NCBI GenBank assembly: GCA_013397115.1
Contig: VWZW01002320.1
Coordinates: forward strand, 3,229,062-3,293,061
DNA length: 64,000 nt
From: Edolisoma coerulescens
Taxonomy: Eukaryota > Chordata > Aves > Passeriformes > Campephagidae
Reading direction: 5' to 3'
Below the pieces are notes generated by a model. The model was not told the DNA's origin, did no database searches, and saw only the letters and a list, made by a program, of their open reading frames with translations. Below, piece after piece: positions 1 to 10,575 of the stretch (position 1 is the stretch's first letter; each line of letters opens with the position of its first letter). The translations under genes and the position numbers were made by a program.

Positions 1-163
1 CTTTCATGTTTGTTGTCCCTAGTAAAAAATGTTCTCCATCAATTGCTCATTATTTGCTGAGGTTGTTTACTGCTAAGTTTGTGTATGATTGCAAATTAAA
101 CAAGCACACTGAAGCTCCATCATCTAACACATGGCCACTATTCATATCTGGCAGGGTTCTTCT

Positions 164-191
164 CATTGAAAAAGCATCACTGAAAAAGCAC
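164..191. repeat. Two-copy 14-bp imperfect tandem duplication
   Basis: Two adjacent units, 'cattgaaaaagcat' and 'cactgaaaaagcac', differ at two positions. This is a small local duplication of no evident function. Confidence 0.6.
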
Positions 192-639
192 CTCAGATAC
201 AGTATTTTTCTTGATATTAAAAGAGTGCTGTGTTTCAGATCTCCTGCTGGGCAGAAAGTACAGGAGATAAGCAGGGGGTTTAGTATAAAACCAAGCTCTT
301 CTACGCCTAAAATAGTAACTAAACTTCTTCTATGCAAGCAATTGAATACTAATATTAGCATGATAATAAAATAATGATCTCACATATGAATATATGTACA
401 AATATTCCAGCAGAATTTGATTTACTAATTATTATTAATTAATTATAGTGGAATGAGTCCTGGTTTATAGAAACAGTTTCTAAAGCAACTGTTATTTTAG
501 GGGTCATATTTCTTGGATACCTATGCAAAATAACCTCAGAAAGGATTCATTTTCAGAAGGTTACTTCTTGATGCTTTCTGAAGACCTGACATTGTCAGAG
601 CCTCTCATGTGAACACTTAAGGTGCGATGCACTCAGTAC

Positions 640-682
640 CATTATTTTTTGAATTTTACCCACTTTCATTCAAAAAATAATG
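640..682. repeat. Perfect 15-bp inverted repeat (hairpin)
   Basis: The arm 'cattattttttgaat' (640-654) is the exact reverse complement of 'attcaaaaaataatg' (668-682), with a 13-base loop between them. A transcript of either strand could fold into a 15-bp stem. The stem is AU-rich and too short for a typical pre-miRNA. The arms could be the remains of a small inverted-repeat transposon or a random AT-rich palindrome. No target-site duplication is evident. The pairing is seen directly; any role is unknown. Confidence 0.85.
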
Positions 683-2643
683 AAAAAAGTATTTTCTAAA
701 TCAACAGATTTATCAAAGGGGGAAAAAAAAATCTTCTGTTCACCACTGCTTTTCCTTGCTGAAGGATGATTGCTTTCTAAGCACCAAGCCATGCAAGTAC
801 ACAAACACAGGTAGGATCTCTTGAAGGCTGTATTTTCAGAAGCTTCTGAGTCAGACAGGAGCTGCTCCTGGTAGCACACGTGGCTGGTGGTGGGCATTTA
901 CTCTGCTGGCCATGGCTGTTTCGTGTGGCTGGAAACACCTCCTGAAGGGGAACTACAGCTGCTTTGCAAGGACTATTGCTGTGTGCTGTAGGAGAGCTCA
1001 TTGGCTGTTTTTCTGTTCCTCACCTCCAGCTGCTACGACCCATCTATCACAGTAATTGATTTCTCCTCCTCAGCCAAAGACCTGCATCTGGTCTCTCCTG
1101 TTCAGAGCCTGATCTTACAGGAGACTGGGAAGCCACAGCCTACAGACATCTGTAACAGATGATGCAGTAAAAATGAAGGATGAGGCACTGCCACACTTGA
1201 ACACAGCCCTCCACCTGCCACACCATTCTCTCCGATTTCTTCGTCTTTCCTTTCCACTGCTGCCGCTCTTGGAAGGGTGAAGCCTTGCAGAGTTGGAGTC
1301 CAGCTGGTACAAAGGCAGCTGTCAAATTGTTCCTGGCTGAGGACATGAGTAGCTGCAGCCTCAAGTTTGAAAATTACTCAACACCATTGCAATGCCAATG
1401 TTGCTGTTCACCATAAACGCTGGATATTCCTATTCCCAGTGGCCCAGCAATGGGCTTCACAATGGGGGAGTCATCAGCTGCTTCAGGAGGTGAATGGTGC
1501 TGAGTCTTCCCCATGGCCTGCAGTTGTGAGCGTGCGGAATGATGGCAGGCAGGCATCCACCGCCGGGTAGATGAAAGCTGTGTAAGCTGCAAATGGCATT
1601 TGACAAGCTGCTGGGGGAGAAAGGGCTGACAGCAAGGCAGGGGGAGTAGCAAGTTTTATCTTCCACATAGCAGCAGTCAGTGATAAAATAGCAGTGGGAT
1701 TTATGTCCCAAGATCCGACTTGTCACTGCCCAAGAAGAAACACTTCATGGGACAAACAGCAGTGTCAACAGAGCATGTGTGTGGCACTTACATTTCTGCA
1801 TAACCCAAGAATGCCAGCACAAGATAACAGCTGACATCTAACCATGACTTTGTTAGGCCTCCATAGGTTTATCTTTATCTTATACCCTACGCAATTTAAC
1901 CCTTGGGTGTCTATCTGTAAATTCATCTTTTGTAAGACAATATAACCTAGCCAAAAACACTGGAGAATGAGGTGACCCCGCTGAGTTCCATGGAAATTGA
2001 GATTGCCAAGTAGCTCGGCAGGTCAGGTTGCAAGTTATATACAGTTCCTCAGAATTTTGCAGTATCACATCTGGCATGGGGATGAGGCTTCCTAAATTCT
2101 GTTGTTAAGGAAGAAAATTATGCATTTTTCACCCCATAAGGAGAAGTCATATTTGATAGTGGAGCCAGCTTTGCAGAAGCCTGTAGGCGCCCAAAGCTAG
2201 TGGCAGGCTCCTTGTGAAACTGATAAACGGATGGAGCAGCTGTCCTGGATTTCCACTGCCAGTTCTTCCCAGGGGCTCCAGCCGCAGCAAGGAGACATCA
2301 ACCTGCAGGTGGTTTGCCAGTCCTTGGGCACAGTCCAGCACACTAAAAGTTAATCACTGGTGAAGGCAAAAGGAAGACTTTTCAGTTCATCCTAAAGAGG
2401 ACCTGACCTCCATAAATTTAATATAGAAATTACAGTTAGTTCCAGTCATCATCTTATTTCCTAGTTTGGTATGTTGGTGAAAAGATGGACATAGTACACT
2501 ACCATGTCAGTAATAGATATGAAATCTAACTTCAGAGAAAGCTCAAGAGGTATTTCTTGTCATTCTGATGCATTCAGTCCTACAAAAAATTGATTGTTTA
2601 CTACTTTCTACAAAATGTGACTGCTTGCTATGTGTTTTTTCAG

Positions 2644-2693
2644 ACACAGAGCAAAATGTGGTTTAATTCTTCAGCTCCGTTCCCCAGCTCTGG
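2644..2693 (+). other. Candidate 50-nt internal exon (unproven)
   Basis: A good acceptor ('tatgtgttttttcag', ending at 2643) is followed 50 bases later by a near-consensus donor (gtaagt from 2694). A possible branch-point match ('gtgac') lies about 20 bases upstream of the acceptor. Two of the three frames are open across the segment, which is weak support for coding because it is so short. I recognise no protein family in either frame. Decoy splice-site pairs are common in introns, so this may be a chance pair, a non-coding RNA exon or a real exon. No flanking partner exon could be identified. Confidence 0.15.
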
Positions 2694-4044
2694 GTAAGTC
2701 TGTGGTTTGGGGTGGAGAGGAGAAAGGCTCCAGGCAGAGGAATGAGACAAAATGTTCTTGTGGTCATTCATGTGGCTTGTCATCAGCTCCAGGGGAGGCA
2801 GGCGCAGCTCTTGTGAAGGCTCTGACAGCACTGAAACCAGCTGGGATTGCAGAAAAGATGCACAGAAGGAACATTCCTGAGACGAAGAACCTGTTTCTCA
2901 TGTGGAGAAAGCCCATCACAAACTGTAAATCCGACCCTGCAGTGATGGAAGGTTGTGGAGGGTTCTGAGTGCACGTGAACCTCAGGTCACTGGTGCTTTA
3001 ACGTGATGTTTTCTGCAACCACACAGCACAGATGCACAAAGGGACAGGTGGGAGACCTCCTTTTTGATTGGAGCAGTGCACAGGCACTGAAAAGGGGAAG
3101 CACTTCCCATCACGGGAAGTGGGGAGAGCTGCCCACCACTCCATGGATACCTACCTGCTCTGGGGCATGTGTCCTGCAGCCAAGGGACGCTTTGTCCACT
3201 GGAATATGCACTCCACGCATGATGCTTTTCCTGACGCAGAAAGCAAATTATCCACACTTAAGCTCCCCGGGGAACTTTCCCAAGAGGAAGGAACACCAGA
3301 GGGAAAAAATGAAAATGACATCCTTCCCCTTCCAAAGAAAACAGCCCTCCTCCCAGACCCCTAATTAAAATGTGAAGGTTTAATAGACAAACCAGCAGAA
3401 GGCCTAATCATTGTGACTCAGCTCATGGAAAGACGTCCAGCATTCAGCTGCACAGCAGCAGATTGTTGGCTTCCTTTGAGGAGAGACTACCGTTCATCAT
3501 TCCCTGGAAAGTGCCTGATGGTTTGATTGCAGGGGATGTAAGCAATAGCCTGTCGTCTCTCATTTGCAAGGGAGTCAAATTGTGGTGAAAGAAAGAGGTG
3601 AGGACAGTCAGGAGAGCAAGCCTGGAGTCATGCTCTCACAGAGCTGTGGTGGAGGTGTGGGCTCACGGACCACCCAGATGCTCTTCCCTTTCATACTGGG
3701 GCATCAGATAAACCCAAACCTTTTCCAACAGGCTCTTCCTGGGTCTGATCTTGAGTATCTCCATCCTCCACAGACAAGTTTGGGTGACATTTAGCTTTGT
3801 CATAAGAACTTTTTTCTTGGGGCTTAGCCTGAGCATCCCCAGGTGCAGGTCTGTCCCACTGATGCAGTACCACATGAGCATCAAGGGCCTCGATTCTCTG
3901 TTCAGTCTTGCCCTTCTCCCAGCTGGAATTGTGCCCTCTACTTGCCTTTACTGAGGTCCAGTTTTGTGTCACTCAGCTTAGGCATTATATATTTTCAAGT
4001 AAACCGTATTTTCAAGCTGGGCACCTGATAGCAGGCATTATGTT
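2694..4044. other. Gene-free stretch, mixed composition
   Basis: No recognisable gene or repeat was found. Overlapping short frames occur on both strands between 2783 and 3972 (up to 121 codons, plus strand 3003-3368). They contradict one another and show no motif. The DNA is slightly richer in G and C than the flanks and has few CpG. Confidence 0.6.
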
Positions 4045-4065
4045 TATATATATATATATATATAT
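4045..4065. repeat. (TA)n microsatellite
   Basis: About ten TA units are uninterrupted, flanked by 'tgtt' and 'gtttatgtg'. The length is likely to vary between individuals. Confidence 0.95.
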
Positions 4066-4975
4066 GTTTATGTGTTTTTAGAAAGGTACCTGAACTTAGC
4101 ACCAATATTTATTTGTATATGATCTGTATGGTATAATATGAAGTTCATGACATGTTATGGAAAAGAAATTAAGATACCGGGCATATAATTTTTCTTGTGA
4201 ATTCACAAAAAACTCCATGAATGCTTCTGGTCAGAAAAAAACCCAGAAAAACAAACCGAAAAGAGCACGTTTTTTCAACATTTATTAAGCAAATTAAAAA
4301 ATAAATGGATTTTTAATAGCTTTTCACTTGGACATTAATGTGTTCTAAAAGTTTTGAATAATGTAGAATGTTTCAGTCCACTGGAAGTAACACTGAGAAG
4401 GGAAATATTTTGCAAACAAATGCAATTTGAAATTAGGATCAGGGACTGAAACCGTTTCTCTTTTGTCTCTCTCAGGCTGGCTGGTGAATTGAGGGGATTA
4501 ATTGCATGGCTTCCACTGTCCCTCAACACAGGAGTTCAGGAATCCTGATACCGTGGATTTGTGATCACAGGAGCCTGTGAATCGTGAAAGAACACTTAAG
4601 CACAGGACTCAGACTACAAATGAAAATACGCCTTTGTGGAAATTTAATGTGAAGATAATTCACAGGCATGTTTATTGGTAGGAAACCATTGCATAAAATG
4701 TGTGGGTAAGGCAAAATATTGGTTAAAATACCACCCAGGTAAGTCAGTTTCCCAGGCAATATATGGAGAGTGTTGCCATTTAACTGCTCTGAGGCAGCCA
4801 GCAAAAATTCTAGAGCTGCCTGCCAAATAGCTAGATGTTGCTGATGGAAAAAATTTGCCTCAGTACATTGGCATCTGGAGTCTGTGACTGCCATCCAAAA
4901 AGAAAAGGGACTGGTGCAGTGGAATTGGGTAATTGCACTCTAGAAGCCTACCACAAGTCTGCTGTGGCTTTGTCA

Positions 4976-5030
4976 TTTAAAAAATTTAAAAAAAAAAAAA
5001 ATTTAAAATGTTCTTAATTTAAAAAAAAAA
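4976..5030. repeat. A-rich tract with two poly(A) runs
   Basis: A run of 14 A (4988-5001) and a run of 10 A (5021-5030) are separated by 'tttaaaatgttcttaattt'. It resembles a decayed poly(A) tail, but no retroposed gene is recognisable upstream, so a simple A-rich repeat is the safer call. Confidence 0.8.
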
Positions 5031-5233
5031 GGGTTTGAAAATATTAAAAGTAAGATGTTAGGGGAAAGCATACAGTTAACTGGATAAAAGGAATCTCAGT
5101 TTCTGTGTGTGTCTGAGTAAAACACAGACATATATGTGTTTCTGTGCATGTGCTGGTTTGTGTTTCAGAGTATTTGTTTCTGTGTCCATTTCACAAAGAA
5201 TTACACACTCCATTTATTTGAGATTCCAATGTG

Positions 5234-5253
5234 TATATATATATATATATATA
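5234..5253. repeat. (TA)n microsatellite
   Basis: About ten uninterrupted TA units follow 'aatgtg'. It is the second (TA)n tract within 1.2 kb. Confidence 0.95.
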
Positions 5254-5359
5254 CTTGGGAAAAAAACCCCCAGTTTCTGAGTACAGCCTGTGTTTTAACA
5301 ATTATATTCCTTCCTCTCTTCCCTGCCCACTCCCTGCTGTAAATAAATATTTCTTTTTT

Positions 5360-5381
5360 GGGGGGGGGGGTGGGGAGGGAG
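5360..5381 (+). repeat. G-run with G-quadruplex potential
   Basis: Eleven consecutive G are followed by T, GGGG, A, GGG, A, GG. Four or more G-tracts of three with one-base loops can be drawn on the plus strand, so a G-quadruplex is possible. It follows a short T-run, and long G homopolymers of this kind are also prone to sequencing error. Confidence 0.8.
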
Positions 5382-6030
5382 GCTGTCAGATGCCAGCCTG
5401 TTGTGATCCCAAGGGTGGGAGTGTAGCTGAAGTAACCACAGTGAAGCAGCAAGCAGAGATAAATTACCAGTTCTTAATCTGAAAGCGTTCTTATTCATAG
5501 GAGAAATTTACAGGAATCATAGAACGTTAATGCAAACCTTTTAGTTACCTGAATTGTCACAGTTTGCTTTGCTGCTGATGTCCCAGAGGTGACACTGAAG
5601 TCACTCCGCTTATATTTCTGAGTGGCACTTTCTTTTGAAGACTTTAGTTGCAGGTGTTTAGAAGTCCTTCTCTCCAAATGAGCAATGACACATACTTCTC
5701 ACCTTTGAAACTTTGTGGAAAATCCACTTAGTAGTTTTCCCACTCAATTAAAAATCACTGCAATTCTTGTACAAGACTGACTGAAAGATGGTGTAAGTTC
5801 AGATCCTCAGGCCTAGAGAGCATCTGGTTCTCAGACAGGGATATGCTCTGTGCTGAGTTACCTGTTTATAAGAATTCAAGGATTTATCAATGATAGGAGA
5901 CTGCACAACATGTGGACATAAGATACTATTCTACCTATTATTCCAAATATACAGGGATGTGGTAAAATGTGATGTCTCCTGTCCTCTGTCCATGCAGAGA
6001 GAGTATGAGGAAACATGTTATTTGTCATAG

Positions 6031-6097
6031 ATATCAATGGGACTGATCACATGCTTAAAATTAGGGAAGCACTTACGTGTTTTGCTGGATGATGTCC
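6031..6097 (+). repeat. Ancient interspersed repeat fragment (sauropsid type)
   Basis: The pieces 'tcaatgggact', 'cacatgcttaaa', 'agcacttacgtg' and 'ttttgctggat' occur in the order seen in a widespread old sauropsid repeat that I recall as running from 'caatgggactactcacatgctta' type sequence to 'gtgctttgctggatc'. The copy is diverged. The family name cannot be given with certainty from sequence alone. Two shorter, reversed matches lie at 6713-6756 and 52324-52382. Confidence 0.5.
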
Positions 6098-9000
6098 TAA
6101 AAGACTGTGTGTGCTGCATTGGGTACTCCTGAGGAGTATCCATGACGGATGCAATGCAGTTGCATTGTAATTCAGACTTTGCTGGGTGTCTTTTCCTCCT
6201 ACAGTGTTATTTTTGTGTGTCTTTGACAGTTAATTAACCTTACTTTCTATGAACAGAGCAACAAACAGGAGGTGGTTCATATGCCATGGTGGAATACCCG
6301 TGGCATAAGATAGTACCTATCTTGTTCTGCCTGCCACAGCCCTTCTACACTACAGGGAAATGTGAGGAAAAAAGGGGAGCCGAAATTAATTAGAGGTGAG
6401 TTAATTATTGGGTGAAAATATCTGATGTCAAGAGAGGAGTTCAGAGATATTTTGTTGGAATACACGTGCTTTTTGTTTGGGATGGTAGACATATTGAAGT
6501 CAGTGCTAATTTGTGGAGGCAGTTCGTGTATGCATTATTTATGGCAGATAAGAAACATCAGTGAATAAATATTTGAAATTTTTCTTTAGCCATTTCTGGA
6601 AAGCTATTTTTCTTAAAAATTAAATGGAGCAGAAACAGAATGCATTCACTAAGAAAAAGGCAAGACAAACCTTAGTACAGGAAAAAACACATTGACTCAA
6701 GCACAGCCCTAGGCAGCAGAGCACTTAAGCAGGTACTTAAGGTAGGGCACATACCTATCTGTTTTTCTGAATCATTGCCATGATTAGAGGGCGTTTCATT
6801 TGCTCTTTGTAGTGTCCTCAGTTCCAGAGATCTTTTTGCTTTCACAAAGAAATCGCTGTCATTAATCATAAGGCATTAACATTCCCACCACTGGGATTAG
6901 GAATTACATTTCTGTAATAAATGTGAATGCCATTTCCCTCATCTCCTGTTCTTTCAAGAGCCCTAAAAGTTTTATTTCAACTTTCAGACTTGCACTGAGG
7001 GCTTTGGCTAGGAGTTCGTGCTTCTGGCTCGCTTGAGCTAATTTGGCAAGTAATTTTAAAACAATTTCTATTGTACATAGAGCTGCAGGGTTTGAAATAT
7101 TGCTCAGTCAGCTCTTACTTCATGAACAGTTTGTTTGATTAGGTGCCCAGGTGAAACACAATCGGGGAACCTGGTGAGCTGTAAGTCTTCCACAGGGAGG
7201 AGGAAATGAAGTGGATTTGCTTGCTCCTTGGCACAGCGTTCCAGCTGTCCGGCTGTTGTGTAAAGGCGTATCACCTCCCTCTGTCCGCCTCTCAGTAGCA
7301 TTGCTGCTGTATTTTGTGAACAGTCCTGTTCTGAAAACTCCTGTGAGGCCTGTCCTTGGGCATCCACTGGAGTGACCATCTAAGTGGGTCTTGTCTGTGG
7401 GCCTTGACTTGGCTCAAGCTTGACGAGCTGTCAAGGCTTGGGCAGCACCTGGTGTGGGCAGGAGGACCACGCTCAGCCCTTATCAAGGGGCCACCCAGGT
7501 CCTGGTGCTGCCAGAAGGGTCAGCTGCCTGCTGAGCATGGGCTGTCAGGATTCATATTTTGGATTTGAACTTCTAAACTTGATCTGAGCATGATTTTATG
7601 GCTCTCAGGACTTTTTGTGGACTTTCACCTCTTAGAGGTTCCTAAAAGCTGCTTTGGCCATGATGGATTTTAGAGCACCTACATGGTGATAAAGCTGAGC
7701 TGGTCAAAAGGGCCCTGGTGTGATCTGGCCATTCAGGGCCTCAACTATTTCTCACTGGCCATGGTGGGCCCCTATTGGAGACACAAGGCCCTAGGCTTCA
7801 GGTAGGTTTTGGGATGTGCAAAAGTGAAGATGCAGGCAGTGTCCCCTGTGGCTCTGGGGAGCCTGGCTCGCTAGGTCTGCAAGGAGGAGGAGGAATCCCA
7901 AAACCACTGACAGAAATCCCAGCAATAAAGAATATACCTTCAGCAAGGAACTAATAGAAAGTATAAGCATGAGCTGTGGAGAGGAAGAAAAGCAAAGGAA
8001 ACCAAAAAACCTCAAAGCATTTGTTTCCAAATTCTTCCTGAAGCAAGACATACTGTATCCTGAGGACAGAACAAGAAAATAGATTTGAGTTTATACAAAG
8101 CTGCATGTGGAAACCTCCCTGGTAACAAAATGGGCTAATAAAAACCAAATATCAATGAGAATCCAAATATTCATCTTTAAAATCACTGAGCAGTAAATTA
8201 CACATAACAGACCTCTTCAGTCTTCTGGCAAAAGCTGCAGAAATGGAAACTCTTAAACACAAATAAAAAAATGTGTTTGTTTAATTCTGCAGTTAGAGCA
8301 AGTCTCTGGACAAGCTGCATTTTCTAAATAAGGCTTTTCTTGTCACTTGAGTTGAAGAATGCCTTATTCAACACAACCTACAAAGCATTTAATCAGTCCT
8401 GATTGTAAATTTTAAATGGCAACTCCCTTTCTACCTTGCCCAAAAGAGTTGGATGCATTTCCTAGGACAATTTGAAAGAATTTTTCAGATATTCTTTACC
8501 ATATTCTGCAATCTTAAAATTAATTCAAATTAACTGTGTGGGTTTGGTGATCACCCTCTGTCAGGGGCTTTTATGTGTTCTCAGCCAGGGGTTGGATCAT
8601 GTCATGGTGTCATGAGAGACTGCTCAGCCACGTGGAGACCGAGCTCCTGCTGTTATCTCCTAAAGCCTGAGCAGGAGTAAGAGGAGGATCCTGCTGTCCT
8701 AGGAGGAGGAGAGGAACGCACATGGCTTTTGGAAAGGACCTCGAGCCCATCTTTTGCCTGTGAGCCAAAGCCATGCCAGTTCACGTCTAATCATTCAGGC
8801 TGGCCTTTCACCTTAAAACCTCACTCTGAAGAATGTTCTCCTTTAGAGGTAAGGGACATTTCAAACTAGCCAATACCTAATTTCCCATTTTTCCTGTATC
8901 ACAAGGCAGCAGCAAACCCAAGAGAATGCAGCTGTTGGAGAAGTTTCTGCCCAGTGTGGGAGGCTGCAGAGTCAGGCCCTTAACAAGCAATGCTCTTTCT

Positions 9001-10551
9001 GTGTGGACATTGTTGGGATGCAGGTCTTTTATGCCACCTTTATCTCTGTCATGATGTGATGCCCATGGTACTCCACCTCACAGGTGCTCTGGTTTTATCA
9101 GTGTTTCATGTGTTGGTGATGGCAAAGTCTCCACTGTCTAAACCAGGCATTGACAAAATACCAGTGCCTTTCTGAGCTACTCATAAGATATCAGAAGGAC
9201 CTTTACATAACTTCTTATTATTTTTATTGATTGGGAATAAAGGAGTATGGTATCTTATATTTTATGAACTAATACACAGTCACTCTTGACATAAGAAGTA
9301 GCAAAACGGGGTTGGCAAAGCCCTCAAAAGCTATTTTAGTTGTTCTTTGCACCAAACTGGTTTAAGGTGACTGGCATAAAAAGTTTTATTGATAATTATT
9401 TGGCTCTTCCCCACTTTCCCCTTTGGTGAGCTGTGGTGATACCCTGTGAAAAGCCCATTTTTTGTAGCATTTAATTGTGGATGTCTGCACAAGACATTTT
9501 AAAGCTTCAGTGATAAATTAGAAACCCTTTCTTTTAAACATGCCATTACAATTTCCTGTTATATTGTTGCAGTGGACTGAACATAGCAGCAAACCAAATC
9601 CTAAATCCATAAAGGCAGTAAATTAAATGTGGCTCCAGTGGTTTTGGAGCTTGACCAACAAGTTATCTTTATTAATGCATTCAGGGAAAAGGTCTCATTT
9701 TATTACATTATTTTCTTAATGATAAAGGCAGTAATGGAATCTCAGCAGAACACACCAAAGGAATCTTAGTTTGCTGGCAGTTGGGTCAAATTTTTGTCTG
9801 TGTGTGCTTGGTACAGGGTTAAGACTTGGCAGTGTCCAACTCACTGACTTCTGTCTTGAAAAGCACAGTCTTTTGCTGCTTCTCTGTAGTTGCTAGTTGA
9901 CGTTTTCTTGGCTTTAAATGAAATTTTGACACATAAATCCCACATGTCAAATGATATTGTAAAACAAGCATCCAAGTGTCAGCACATAGCCCAATAGTCT
10001 AGGGAGTAGAGAATAGAATAAGGAACACCTTTATGCAGTCTTTCATCTGCATCCAGCCATCTGCAAGTAATTTGAAACCAGTTTCAAATGAAGCTAGGTT
10101 GTTTGGTCTGTTAAGGCACACAAAGCCAAAGCAGAAGTTTGGAGTCTTCATGGCTTTTATTGACTTGCTAATAAGTAGATAAAGCCTTTATTTTCCAAAA
10201 CAATACTTTTCTCAGATAGCCCATTCCAAAGAAAGCCTAATTGAAATTACAGAAGTCTCTTGCAGACTGCCACAAATTCCATTTTTAAATAGCCTGCTGA
10301 TATTGAAAGACTTCATGATGAGCCTTTCACTTGCAAAGCAGGACTGGTGGGTTCCCCACTGATGAACTGTTTCGTTGGACTTGGGGAGACATTAATGGCA
10401 CCAGGTTCCTACAAAACCACACCAACAAAGGAGTGTGGATTTACACGATGATGGGCTGGCCCCAAGATTCACCACTAAAATACTGCAGCAAGCCTCATTT
10501 AGCTGCCAGCTGCAGTGTATGCTTTGCCATACATATTTCTTTTCTGCGTAG
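6098..10551. other. Gene-free stretch, mostly single copy
   Basis: No gene was recognised. The longest frames are 91 codons (minus, 7104-7379) and 86 codons (minus, 7791-8051, leucine-rich by composition), without motifs. Between about 9200 and 10320 there is AT-rich DNA with no frame of 60 codons. Composition rises in G and C around 7350-7560 and 8580-8770. Confidence 0.65.
6713..6756 (-). repeat. Ancient interspersed repeat fragment (reverse copy)
   Basis: 'gcagcagagcacttaagc' followed by 'aggtacttaagg' resembles the reverse complement of the element at 6031-6097 ('gcttaag-tgctttgctg' type end). It is short and diverged, so this is tentative. Confidence 0.35.
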
Positions 10552-10575
10552 TACCATTGGAAAAACAGAATTCAG
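10552..10575 (+). other. Candidate 24-nt microexon (unproven)
   Basis: A pyrimidine-rich acceptor ('atttcttttctgcgtag', ending at 10551) is followed after 24 bases by 'CAG|gtaagcc' (donor GT at 10576). The length is a multiple of three and reads YHWKNRIQ in frame 1. A TGC trinucleotide lies six bases from the acceptor, as in known neuronal microexons controlled by SRRM4 (nSR100). That feature is known for the class; its use here is inference. The host gene is unknown and no partner exons were identified. A chance acceptor-donor pair is quite possible. Confidence 0.2.

Larger units (their letters stand above)
1..2643. other. Gene-free AT-rich stretch
   Basis: I see no recognisable gene. The first 450 bases are strongly AT-rich, ending in an 'attattaattaattat' cluster near 428-448. 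The longest open frame (6-374, 122 codons) is shadowed by a 103-codon frame on the other strand across the same bases and has no recognisable motif. A short imperfect duplication (about 14 bases, twice, near 164-191) and the inverted repeat at 640-682 are the only structured items. From about 900 to 1700 the base composition is more balanced, but frames remain short. Confidence 0.7.
4066..6030. other. Gene-free AT-rich stretch with simple repeats
   Basis: No gene is recognisable. The stretch holds A-rich tracts, a second (TA)n run and a G-run, listed separately. Frames reach 109 codons (minus, 4565-4894), with no motif. The 5136-5498 frames pass through the (TA)n and G-run and are compositional artefacts. 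Confidence 0.65.
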
